Made by a program: the position numbers and the translations under genes
The notes under the pieces: model-generated
What the model was told of the DNA's origin: nothing
Databases searched by the model: none
The model's input: only the letters and a program-made list of their open reading frames with translations
Shown here: in pieces, positions 34,001-44,400 of the stretch
Position numbering within the stretch: position 1 is the stretch's first letter
Layout: each line of letters opens with the position of its first letter
Source: Maniola hyperantus
Taxonomy: Eukaryota; Arthropoda; Insecta; Lepidoptera; Nymphalidae
DNA length: 64,000 nt
Direction of reading: 5' to 3'
NCBI RefSeq assembly: GCF_902806685.2
Contig: NC_048539.1
Span: 12,536,501 to 12,600,500, forward strand

Positions 34001-36042
34001 GCGACAGCAGTAGCAATCCGACAGTTCATTTGCTGTCTCTCTTCCTCTTCTTCTTATTTTGCTTTGGGGTGGGCCTGTCGCAAACCTGTCGCGAGATACG
34101 TAATCACCCCGCGGGTTTGCATAAATCTACCGCTGGATTCCACATCTAGCTAGCTAGCTTAAAGCGTCTATCTAGCTAGCTCCCGACTGACTACGATTGA
34201 GTACGACAGGCACGTAGAATGTTAAGGTTAGCAGCTACTCGAAGGGAGGAATTAAAATGTAGGTTGTTACCAGTTTCCTACATTGCGGCGACACCGTCCG
34301 CCCGCGGTGGGCGCGGATGTTCGGGTGTAGAGAGAGAGCTCGCAGTATGAACCCGTATTGCAGCACTATCATGCAGGCAGGCACGTAGAATGATAGGGTT
34401 ATGCTGAAGAAAACGTACCTGCGGATACAACGAATACCTAAGTATTCACAATAAAAGGAAAAAACCTGCTAACTGACAGGCATTATGCACTGACAAGTTA
34501 CCAGAATGATCAGTGAGGTTAAGCATACTTATCATCAGATTTAACATAAGTCATGACACTTCATGAGAAAACTTAATTTTGGACTAAAATCAACGAAAAA
34601 CGTACCTACTACTTAGACAGGTTTCTAAATCATGAAAATAAATAGAATGAATTTTATAAAAATCAGAGTTAAAAACCAGATTTTTTGGTATAAACGTCGT
34701 CGTTTTCTTAAAGTAGGTATACTGTATACAGAATTTTGAAAGATCTTGGTGAGGTGTGAAAGCCTCTGGCAAATAGGTAAGTACATCAGGGCTGAACAGG
34801 CCAGACCAGAGTTACCAAAGCTCAGACCCTCTGCGATTGCTGTCAAAGATCTAAATTTATACTTACCAAGTATTAGTATTAACATCGCAAGCTTTTTCCA
34901 ATTCTCCAGAATAGAAATGCTTAGGAGATGGTATAAAAGCATCTGGCAAAGCCACCAGAGCTGATACAGGCCAGACTAGTATTGATAAAGCTCTGGCCTT
35001 TCTTGCCCTTCGCGCTTTTGCCAAGGGAGCCGTGATGCCAGAATATCGCTCCCAGCTGAGAGCACACAAGGAGAGGATAGATGCTGTACAGCATAACACA
35101 TCTAATGTGCCCCAGCATGCACATATTACACGATCTGAAAAAATTACTTAATTGTTAGGTACAAATTACATTAATAGATTGTAAATCATGTCAATAATAA
35201 TAAGATAAGTTAATTAAGTATACATTCAAAACATATTTTTAAGTCAATGATTTAAAATTACAATTTTATGTCAGTCAGCAACGTTTCGCTTTACGTATTA
35301 GTCGCCTTTACGGCGTAGGCCTCCCCCAAATCTTTCGAACGCTTTCTGTCTCTAGCTTGGACTCATCCAGTCAGGTCCACATACTTCTGAAAAAATGTCT
35401 CGCCATTTCTTTTTTTGGCGGCCTCTTTTTCTCTTCCTATCTCTTGGAATCCATTCAGTAACTTTTTTGGTCCATCTCACGTTATCTAGTCTACAAAGAT
35501 GTCCTGCCCATTTCCATTTTAATGTCCGAATTCTTTTATGGTACATATAAATTTTTAATCAGCCTCCGCTGTCCGTCCGTCCGTCTGTCTGTCAGCGGAC
35601 TGTACTAATCTCGTGAACCATAATTAGGTTAAGAGATGAAATGTTCATAGAATGTGTATTTCTATTATCGCTATAAAAACAAACAAAATAGAAATTTCAA
35701 AATGGCCGCCATGAAAATTAAAAAAAATAACAAGTGTTAATTCTTGTACGATGGTAACGAACCCTTCGTGTGCGGGTCTGACTCGCACTTGTCCGGTTTT
35801 AAAGCTTCAAAATACTTACTCAAATTGAAAACAAACAGCTCTCTAAGCGTAGCAATTGGCAGCACAGCTATTCCCACCAGAAAGTCTGCGGCCACCAGGC
35901 TCATCAGGGGATAGTGTGATGGAGCTCGCCTCGCTCGCCAGAGCGCCAACATAACTGCCAGGTTGGCCACCACCGTGGCGATGGTGATGGCCGACATTGC
36001 GGTGCTGGCCGACCACCAGCCAAATGTTGTCTCGCCTCGTGG
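30872..36042 (-). CDS. Biogenic-amine-type class A GPCR (5' end missing)
   Basis: Five coding exons, 36042-35820, 35134-34867, 34418-34271, 31928-31841 and 31065-30872, join in phase to 306 residues plus stop and cover TM1 to the C-tail. Visible landmarks: N1.50 (ANLAVM), D2.50 (AADFLVG), C3.25 and D3.32 in TLDVLCCTASILSLC, an ERY motif in place of DRY, W4.50, an ECL2 cysteine, S5.42 and S5.46 before P5.50 and Y5.58, CWTPYF in TM6, and WLGYINSALNPFVY in TM7. D3.32 with Y7.43 and the TM5 serines is the amine-binding set of dopamine, octopamine and adrenergic-type receptors; which amine is used cannot be read from the sequence. ICL3 and the C-tail are short. No initiator ATG was found, so an upstream exon is expected between 36.1 and 41 kb. 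Confidence 0.85.
31086..31440 (-). mobile_element. tRNA-derived SINE, type 1, inverse copy
   Basis: Inverse of 8281-8580 with the blocks 'gtctcctctcggaatgac', 'cacacacctttgagaacatt' and 'aagcaagcgacataatttct'. The tRNA head is eroded near 31430. Confidence 0.6.
31841..31928 (-). CDS. GPCR exon with TM6
   Basis: Encodes RQRRATRMIVMLMGLFFLCW and TPYFIILPL, with F6.44, C6.47, W6.48 and P6.50. Donor CTGG|gtgagt. I chose the acceptor ttcacgcag|CGC because it keeps the frame with the TM5 exon. An alternative acceptor (attttctag, exon from 31944) would need another exon or donor to restore phase. Confidence 0.8.
31971..32140. mobile_element. MITE family 2, copy 3, right end lost
   Basis: Starts 'aaatcccgcaaattgctaat' and contains 'cattttagtgacgtcagcac', a short internal insertion 'cacagaatatattataatag' and 'gctgacgtcaaaatgacgtc'. 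The right terminal repeat is reduced to 'aaggactt'. Confidence 0.6.
32189..32407 (+). repeat. Family B LINE-tail repeat
   Basis: 'tatatacaaaaggagatgct', 'ctgatctatcaacgcacagc', 'cagatagctattatgacgta' and 'gtccacgcagaccaagtcgc' in order. Confidence 0.7.
33060..33245 (-). repeat. Dispersed repeat, inverse copy of 7747-7935
   Basis: 'atcaatcattattacaatcg', 'gcgtcaaccaatcagag' and 'tgcgatcgtgacattgt' are inverse complements of blocks at 7747-7935. Confidence 0.5.
33297..33488. mobile_element. MITE family 4, full copy
   Basis: Left end 'gcggggtgattacgta' and right end 'tacgtaatcaccccgc' form a perfect 16-bp inverted repeat. The interior has (cttctt)n and 'ttgacagcaatgatcgcgac'. Confidence 0.8.
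33961..34113. mobile_element. MITE family 4, internally deleted copy
   Basis: Both 16-bp ends are intact. The central part with 'ttgacagcaatgatcgcgac' is missing, leaving 153 bp. Confidence 0.8.
34271..34418 (-). CDS. GPCR exon with TM5 and ICL3
   Basis: Acceptor gtatccgcag|G, phase 2 in. Encodes YVFFSITLSFYVPACMIVLQ and YGFILRAL, then a short basic loop (HRGRTVSPQCRKL) to the donor AAACTG|gtaaca, phase 0 out. S5.42, S5.46, P5.50 and Y5.58 are present. Confidence 0.83.
34745..34840 (-). pseudogene. Decayed partial copy of the GPCR TM4 exon
   Basis: On the minus strand 'ctggtctggcctgttcagcc' and 'tttgccagaggctttcacac' align with 'ctagtctggcctgtatcagc' and 'tttgccagatgcttttatac' of the functional exon 44 bp upstream. 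A stop follows …LVWPVQP, and an insertion of about 7 bases disrupts the rest. Confidence 0.7.
34867..35134 (-). CDS. GPCR exon with TM3 and TM4
   Basis: Acceptor taattttttcag|AT, phase 1 in; donor ACTTG|gtaagt, phase 2 out. Encodes C3.25, D3.32 (TLDVLCCTASIL), the ERY motif (LSWERYSGI), a basic ICL2, TM4 (LSILVWPVSALVALPDAF) and ECL2 with EKACDVN. Confidence 0.87.
35282..35550 (-). mobile_element. RTE-type LINE fragment in a GPCR intron
   Basis: The minus strand encodes RTLKWKWAGHLCRLDNVRWT, KKVTEW and GRQKKKWRDIF, nearly the same as the fragment at 21010-21620. It is shorter and has a damaged 3' part. Confidence 0.8.
35563..35800 (-). repeat. Family C dispersed repeat, variant
   Basis: Ends 'gactcgcacttgtccggttt', the inverse of the 'aaccggccaattgcgagtc' start region near 29470. 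'gtctgtctgtcag' is retained. Confidence 0.5.
35820..36042 (-). CDS. GPCR exon with TM1 and TM2
   Basis: Encodes ETTFGWWSASTAMSAITIAT, VVANLAVMLALW (TM1) and PLMSLVAADFLVGIAVLPIA (TM2) with N1.50 and D2.50, to the donor TTTGA|gtaagt (phase 1). The upper border is uncertain: gttgcag|CCA at 36042 or gtagacag|TG at 36053. An in-frame stop lies just above and no ATG precedes TM1. Confidence 0.83.
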
Positions 36043-36091
36043 CTGCAACACCACTGTCTACTGGTTAAGGCTATACTTAAATCTAAATATT

Positions 36092-36262
36092 ATATAAAAG
36101 GGAAAGGTGACTGAAGTGACTGACTGACTGATCTATCAACGCACAGCTTAAACTACTGGACGGATCGGGCTGAAATTTGGCATGCAGATAATATAATGGC
36201 ATTCGCTAAGAAAGGATTTTTGAAAATTCAAATCCTAAAGGGATAAAATATGGGTTGTAAAT
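36092..36262 (+). repeat. Family B LINE-tail repeat, 3'-truncated
   Basis: 'gactgactgatctatcaacg', 'ggacggatcgggctgaaatt' and 'aagaaaggatttttgaaaat', then loss of the end. Confidence 0.65.
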
Positions 36263-37053
36263 AGTCAACATGCTTTGCTCAAGCAAAAATCTACGTGCTT
36301 GCCTTCAAGCTGCTTGACCGTCCACGGGAGCCCTTAAAACGTCTTTTCAACCTATAGATAGAAGTAAGAGCAATATTTCCTCTGTCGATTTTCAGCTAAA
36401 CCCTGGTAAAAGTTTTGCCTGACTCAATGTAATTAACGTACAAAACTACCAAGGCAACTTTAGTTTTCCCGTTCTATTTCTTTAAAATAATTAAGTATTA
36501 TGATATTGATTTTGGAATACTCACTGGCTCAGGAAAAAATCGAATCCAATTAATTGATCACATAATTTTAGTAACTTTGAAATTCACTAAAAGTAATATT
36601 ATGGTATTCAAAAAACTCTGTAAATACAAAACTAATTGAGCATATCATTTCTTAATAACTTTGAAATTAACTAAAAATATGTTCACTGATTTTAACACAT
36701 AAGAAATGCAGTAGAATTAAGTAGTTGCGATTTTCTAATTTTCACAGTGCACGATTTTTCAAAGCGACTATTGCTAATTATTTTTTGAGGGTAGGTAGAT
36801 TGAAAATTTCTGTATGATACGATCACAGACTAAAGAAATTAACTGTTGTAACTTCAAATACAAATACCTAATTTCAGTTAAAATCTCTAAACTAATTTTA
36901 TTTGATAATACAAAGTACCTACTTTTCTTTTCCGCGGAGAAAATTGGGGGATTGCATTGCATAACTTTTAAACGTCTTAATAATTATATTATAGTTCAAT
37001 GTGTATGTCTTTGTGTATGTTCCTACGGTATCTACTGTCTATTCTGTATGCTT

Positions 37054-37210
37054 TAGTACGCGACTGGTCGAGATGGCAATCGAGCTGGGGACGCCCCCGC
37101 ACACCCGCACAGCCCCTGCGCTAACCCTTTGTGGGATAGCGCGGGTGCTGGCGTGCCGGACGTTATCCCGCCTCATACTCCGATTGCCATCTCGACCGGT
37201 CGCGTACTAT
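37054..37210. mobile_element. GC-rich foldback MITE, family 5, copy 1
   Basis: Left end 'tagtacgcgactggtcgaga', right end 'ctcgaccggtcgcgtacta', with a GC-rich interior 'gcacacccgcacagcccc'. Related copies at 43620, 53871, 58694 and 60369. Confidence 0.75.
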
Positions 37211-38094
37211 ATTTAAGTTGAATCGTCACTCGCCACCGTCTGATTGCAGCCAAGCGCTAATCTATAAAAAAAAGTTATAAACTACTTATGGACTCAATTC
37301 AATGTATTTATCAAAAATATTTAAACTTTTGCATTTTTGATATTTTTAATCCTACATCTATATTCCACACCTCAGTTCCACACAGAGGTAACATCTAAGA
37401 GGCAAAGTTTGTAAGTTTGATTGATTCTAAGATAGGAGAAAGTTAGTACTCATCCGATTTCGAAAATTCTTTCGCTGATAGCTCAGAATACATAATAGTA
37501 CAGTACGCTTAGTACACATAAGATTTTACGTCTCACCAAACGTTGCTAGAATTCGAGAGTGGAAACACAATAACGTCAAAGTAAAATGGACCTAAAAAGC
37601 CTGGAATTGAAGTCAAAAATTCAATGCCACTGATTTTAATTTCACGTTTCCGCTTAGAGCGCTGGCTGTAGATGTGTAAAAGTGTGTGATGTGCAAACTT
37701 GAGCTTTAAAACAAGACAATTAAGATCCAGTTTACTATAACGCGGAAGAGTTTCGACCCTCGAATACTATCAACGATCGAGACGCACGGTGTGCATTAGG
37801 CCAAGTTCCAGCGCAGCATGCAGCGTGTATATTTACACAAAACATTTCGGGCTGTATTTATCCCTCTCATAAGTCTGGTTCGCGTATTGATAGCTTTAAA
37901 TACCCCGAGTGCCCCGAGTGTTTTAGGCTATTGTATCGGAGACGAAGTCACGGAAAGGGTGTCACCGTGACACGCACAGATAACGTTTTTTCCGTCATCT
38001 ATGGAAACGGCATTATTTAAGCTCCATCCACCAACGAGTTGTCGCATCGATGAAGCGGGCTCTTAAGACGTAAATTAAGAAATATTTTTAGGAA

Positions 38095-41000
38095 AGAAAC
38101 AACAATTTAAAATTTATTCCTTTATTGTCAATTAGGGGAAAATATTTAAAAATTATTCTCCTCGAACTTTAGAATCTTACAATGAAATGCATTTCATAAA
38201 AATAATGATAAAAATGTATTTACAGGCGACTTAGAAACTAAGCTTTCTCTTATATTATATGTAATAGTTTATTACAATTCATATAAAATTGCAAGGCACC
38301 AAAAAATTGACAGTATGTTTTGTGCCTTATTTTACATTTATTTTATTATTTAGTAATAACTCTTTTTAACAATGTGCCAAGACTTTTTATTCGAGCCTAT
38401 ATTCCTTATTATTTAAAAATTTAAAAGGTTAAAGTTGTGATTTGAGTTACAATTTTGTAGGAACGTTGAAAAAATAGGAAACTTAATTTAGAATAATTTT
38501 GAGTAAGCGGTTTTGTGTTTAAAAAATATTAACATGAATATTAGTAGTAGTATATGCACTCATATTTTTGACCTAACTTTATAGTTTGAAAAAAGAAAGC
38601 GTGGCCGACGAATTAAAATTTATTTTATGATTATTCTTAACTGAAATTGTAAATCTCATAAATAGCTACCCCTTTTCTCTTTTTTTTTAAACTGACTTAA
38701 AAATGAACTTTATACCTACAATTGAATAATTGAAACTGAAAAACAAAAGAATTGTAACTTTATTTTTGTACTTTAAAATCGTGATTTTTTCTAATATTTT
38801 TTTCTAAATTCATTTGCCTACTATATTTTATCTTAGAATGCATTTTGTTAAAGGAAGCACGCGTTTCGATTTATTTACGTACCCTACTTATGTCTACTAG
38901 TAATACACAATTATCACTAAAATGTTTTTAAATCTTTAAACAAAGTTTGAGTTTACGCGCCAAAACATTAGTCGAGTTAGAAAATCAATGGAGTAAAATA
39001 ATATTTAAGGATTGTCAGCTTTACTCGTACCAAAAATTGTTTGAACTTTAAATAAGTTTAGTTTTTTACTCATATTACATAATTAATTATAGCTGATATT
39101 ACTAAGCTCAGTTAATGTACTTGATTTAAACTGAATTTTAGTAATTTAGAAGTCAAATAAATTAATATATAAAAATAAAGATTTTTCAACACTTTTAATA
39201 TTGTTTACTCAATTGAATCAAAAACTTGACGATAATTCAGGGCATTTTTGTTACATTTTTTCTAATTTGTGAATTATTTAAAAACTTGGCTCATTGGCAC
39301 ATAACAATGACACAGAGAAAAAAATTAAACCTAAAACCTAAAAAAAACTACGAAGATCATATTTTCGTGATTCGAGTAGTTTTCATTAATTAAATATTAA
39401 TTTTAAATGATAAAAATAATATTTACAATTATGTAGGCGAAGTCGACACGTGGATAGCAGTTTTAAAAACTTAGCTAACGAGATAAATAGTTGAAGAGCT
39501 GATGAATTATTTGTACAAAGTACTTTTTGAATAATTTTTTTTGATCAAATGGATCATGAGCTCTCAAACTAAAATATTTACTTATCAAATAATATATTAC
39601 AAATACAAGAAAGTGAATTTGATAATTTTAAGTTCTAACAATATTGAGCATAATGGTCCCAAGGTTATGTTCATATTTTAAAGCGAACAATGGAATGATG
39701 AGATCTTATTGTACGACATGATCGTACTTTTGTAATAGAGTATTTTGTTTTAAGGTGACAAGGAGGTTTTGATAGTGATTATGCATTTTGGGGGACTTAT
39801 CAGTAGTAGGTACCCTATGCCATTTTTTAAGAAAATTTCAGCGTATTTTTTTTTATTTATATATTTTGGAAAAATGGAATAAGTAGGTATATATTATAAA
39901 ATGAAAACAGTATTCATCAATATTTAAAACCTCCAGTCACCCATGAACAACGTAATTGGAAGCAATATTGGAATGATAATAAAAGCGGAAGATATGACAA
40001 AATCAAATGTTTGAAGCTCGACTGAGATTGATGCCTGTCGAAATAGTTTGTTATAATATTATACCTATGTATTTAAAATGTGAATAAAGAAATATAAAAA
40101 AATATTTCATAACTGATCATGTGATTGATTACAAATTAAAACAAACATAAAACAATAAAAAAATACTAAAAACACAGGCGTCAATCTTAGTCAAAACTAT
40201 AACTTAAAGCTAACCTATAAATTTTACTTAAAAATAAAAATCTACATACACTACAGTACAATACAAAATATTACGTGCTAAAGAATCACACATAAATAAT
40301 TTCCTTTCACGTCAATACGCAAAACAATCTCATATGTTGATACATAATTCCCATTTACTTAAATATCATTTTATTTTTTAAACACAGCGTTTTATAAAAC
40401 ATGAATAAAAACATATTTAACAATAACAAATATTTAGTTCACGGTGACCGTGTTACAAATTCGGTGTATTTTTGATAAATAATATTTATAAATAAAAATA
40501 GAAACATAATCCGTGAAATATACAGATTATTTTTCCACAGACAGTGAAAAAAAAATTTAATCACAGATGAGGCAATTTATTCAATAGATCTTAACTTTTA
40601 AAACACACTTTTTCACATTATTTTGCTAAGAACAATGCTTTAAAATTTTGTCATTATATTCCAAAAATACACCAAAAACTGTCATGGGATTATATTGTCA
40701 TTTCCAACGCACTTAGCTTCATACGTCATGGCTATACAAATCAGTCTATCTTCTACGGCACTCTAGCACCTTCCGAACTTCCTTGAGATTTCCAAGAGAC
40801 TTTAGACAAAGACAAAAACAACTAATCCTAATAACTTTAGCACGAAACTTCTAGTGTGCTTAATTAGTTGTTACAGCAAATTAAATAAAACTACCATTAA
40901 GGTAGTATTTTATAAAAGGGCAACACTAATAATTTTATTGTTCATTCCAAAATCAGAAGCACAGAACATTATTACCCTCTGAACATTGTACCATGAAAAA

Positions 41001-41285
41001 TAAAACATTCACGTACCTAAATTCAATTAAGAGTTATGGGTAAGTTTGACAAAAAATTCTTGTACTTATTTTAGAACAATGTTCTAAAAATTTTGCACTA
41101 AAAATTGTCGACAAATTCAGATTACTGTCAGTTGGGCATTTTGACACAGACAGCATATTTCATTTTTTAAATTGTTATGAAAAGGCAAAGGCAAATTGTG
41201 CAGCCAAATCTTTACAGACAAAAAAAATTATCATGTTCACAGAAAACTTTAATTTTTTTAATGTGAAAATCCTTGGAAAATCGAA
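38095..41285 (-). other. Notch: Probable 3' UTR of Notch
   Basis: About 3.2 kb of AT-rich sequence follows the Notch stop codon. Unlike the rest of the window it carries no recognisable dispersed repeat, which fits a constrained transcribed UTR. Two AATAAA signals on the minus strand at 38113-38118 and 38121-38126 are plausible polyadenylation signals near the far end. Other AATAAA sites exist within, so the true end is not determined. Confidence 0.4.
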
Positions 41286-41479
41286 TTAAATATAAAACGC
41301 TTCAGTGGCACCTTTGTTCGCCTGTTGTATGTCGTTTGGTGATAAGGCTGCGCGGTCTGACCAATCTGAATGGGGTGACTGTGTTAGCGGTGTCTGCGGG
41401 GATGGGGTCGACCAATGGTCCGGTGACTCTGGCGAGGGGGTCGGAAATGTATCTCCCATACCCCAACTTCCGTAGAGAC
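41286..41479 (-). CDS. Notch: Notch terminal exon (PEST tail, stop)
   Basis: Acceptor ctttctctctag|GT; TAA at 41288-41286. Encodes a Pro/Ser/Thr-rich segment with TPSPESPDHW and ends KGATEAFYI, close to the fly Notch end KGSEAIYI. This is the degradation signal of the intracellular domain. Confidence 0.93.
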
Positions 41480-44400
41480 CTAGAGAGAAAGCATAATTAT
41501 TATAATACTTGTTACAGTTAGAATTACCTTATAAATGTTATTATTATTACACCTTAAATAGTAAAGGCTGTTTCATGCCAGAGTAATACAGTAGCGACAT
41601 TGAGGCATGCCACAAGGCTGCATGCTTCAATAATTTCAAATGTCACAAGAATCGTCGGCAGACTGTCATGCCATAATATTACTATTTAACCACACGACGT
41701 ATAAAATAGACTGCCGCATGCTTATTGTTTCTATTAACGCATATCATATAACGCATACATGTTATTGCAGCATTATCGCATGCTGTTGTTGAGGGGTTGA
41801 AAATCAGCCTTAAGAGCTGCCTACATTTTTATTTATTACATTCACCGTCCTAATCTCCTCTTGCATAACATCCTATTCTTCAATAACATACATAGATGAG
41901 TGACGTAAGTTTATGGCACATAATCGATATAGGGTGGAAAAAGTCTCCGTTTAATTTCGGAAAGAAAAGTTTTGAACGAAAAGTTTTGCTCAATAAAGGT
42001 GAGGAAACTTACCAGACATTAGATTAGTAATGGCGGGATGCTGCGCTCCCTGAACATGTCCTAATGCTGCGGCGTGCGTCATCACCGCTTGCAGTTGCGC
42101 GTTGTGCTGGCCGTTCGCACCTGCACAAACGCAAAAAATATTATATTACAACTTGGCTTATTAAAAACTACCCCGATTCCCTGACCTACTTAAGATGAAA
42201 TTACCGATTAATGTAACTTTTTTAAATAATTGTTCAGGAATATAATTGAAATAAAATTTGCAACAATAATTAAGCATAACCTATTCCTAGCCCCCAACAT
42301 AATAAAAACAAAACTTTGTATGTTTATTATTTCTGCAAGCCACAATGACTGAACCGATTTGACTGAAAGGAATGGAATGGAGATAGCTGATACCCTGAAT
42401 TAGATACAGGTTTTATTCGGAAAAATTAAAAAGTTTCCCGGGGATTATTACAAACTTTTATCCACGCGGACTAAGTTTTACTTTAAACATAAATTGGTAG
42501 AAATTTTTGAAAAATGTCTGAATCACAATGAAGATATTTCAATTGGAATACGGCTTAAGTAACATGAAAATGATCATCTATGATATTATGATCAACAAAA
42601 TACTCACTGAGATGCGCAAGCGCCGAATAAGCAGCCGCGTCGAGGTGATGGTGACGCAACGCTGCCATGTGCGCAGGCGACGTTGGTAACGACGGCCGCG
42701 ACTTTCCCGGTGACGGTGATCCTGTAAAGAACAATGTAATGTAGAAAAACAAGAAAATAGAGTCAAAAACAAGTCAGATAGTAAAAAAAACTGTAGTGAA
42801 GAATAATAAGTTCCGAGGAAGCAACCGGTAGAGCTTTCAGTTGCCCAGTCTAGTAAATTACATTGATAAAGTCATAAATTTTAAGCTTTGAAAATTTTAG
42901 TCGAGTTTCTTCAGTGTGTGAAACCTTTCAAGTTTCAATCTTGTGTCGTATTTACTTTATATTACTGTTTATACTGGGTTACTTTCTTCTCTATCTTTGA
43001 GGTGCTCTATTTTCAAGAATTCTGCCTTCCAGGATCAACCTTGGAAGCTCGTATAAGGATCCTCTTTGAAAGTACCCAAAATTTTTATCATTTCTCTGTG
43101 CGACGGTCGTCGTTAGCTTTGGATTCCTTGGAACCATGTAATATGTACTCCGGTGATTACGTAAAACGTTGCAGTAGCAACAGCATCAGTAGCAATGCGA
43201 CAGTTCATTTGCTGTCTCTCTTCTTCTTATTTTTCTTTGTGGCTATTGCTGGCTCTTTCTAGCTGCTGTTACCTGTTACGTGTGACGTTTGACAGCAATG
43301 ATCGCGAGATTTACGACTGTCGCAAGCCTGTCGCGAGAAACGTATTCACTCCGCGGGTGGTTAGGGTTTACGACTAGGAACGCTGGAAGAGGATTTACTG
43401 CTAAGAAGTAATTTATGTACGTACCTATGTAGGCATGAGGTGACGTCGTCTGGTTGCTGTGCGTGGGCGAGTGGTTGGAGTAGGGGGGCGACAGGGAGGC
43501 GCCCAGCGCACCGCCGCCGTACTGCAGCGTCTGGCCCGTCTGCGGACAAACGTACTGCTGTAGCTATTAGTATCGCAGGTATAGGGCATCTTCAATACAG
43601 GCTATTCAAGAATAATAATTATAGTACGCGACAGGTCAAGATGACGGCACAACAGACGGGTGCGGAAACCAGCCCAGAGTGAAGAAGATCAAGATCAAGA
43701 TAACAATCGGGGTGAGGACATCCCGCACAACCCCCGCGCTAACCCGGTACGGACGAGCGCGGGCGACGTGCGGGTGTGCGGCGCATCCCCCGCCTCGACC
43801 CCAAATTGGTATCTCAACCTGTCACGAATAGGTGAACTGGTAAAGGTATCATGGCGATAAAAAAAATTAGGCGTCGGGAGACGTTCGACAGCAGCAAAAA
43901 TTCTACGCATTTTTGGTAAAAGTAATTTTGACCAGAACGGACGGGACTGGACTAGACCAAGCCAGTCCAGTCTAGCCTGGTATAGATCGGTCAGATCCGA
44001 TTTGGTACGGATCGAATCAGTCCGGTTCCGTCTAGTCAGTTAGTCAATACGAAGAAATCAACTAAAATAAGAAGTCTCGGTAACAGTAGGCATGGTGACT
44101 TTTTCTTATTTTACTCTCCGGCAGCGGAGCTAAAACGCCCGTACGTACGAGCAAAATTTCAATGAATTTTCAACAAGTCACACTGTGACACGATTTTTAA
44201 GTGTGACTCTTGGGAACCCCCTAAAACCGTCACTTCAAAAATGTTATGTAGCACAAAACATTATATTGCAACATGTGCGATGACCATTTGAGCTCCAAAA
44301 ACACCACAACGCTTATCAAGATGCGTTCGTCGCTACGCCTACTGATCTGGTTAGCTTTTTTGGTGAAAACGTTGAATAATTATTGATTTTTCTGATCAAC

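Larger units (their letters stand above)
31945..34270 (-). other. Large intron of the GPCR gene (TM5 to TM6)
   Basis: No further exon seen. Contains MITE family 2 (31971-32140), family B tail (32189-32407), an inverse copy of the 7747-7935 repeat (33060-33245) and two family 4 MITEs (33297-33488, 33961-34113). Confidence 0.55.
36043..38094. other. Region between GPCR and the presumed Notch 3' end
   Basis: I looked for the missing first exon of the GPCR here and did not find one I can support. Contents: family B tail 36092-36262, a GC-rich foldback 37054-37210 and a LINE remnant 37225-37275. Confidence 0.5.

Noticed and set aside
42888..43262. 124-codon plus-strand frame within a Notch intron
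   Set aside because: Its 3' part lies in a family 4 MITE and it runs antisense to Notch; no motif seen.
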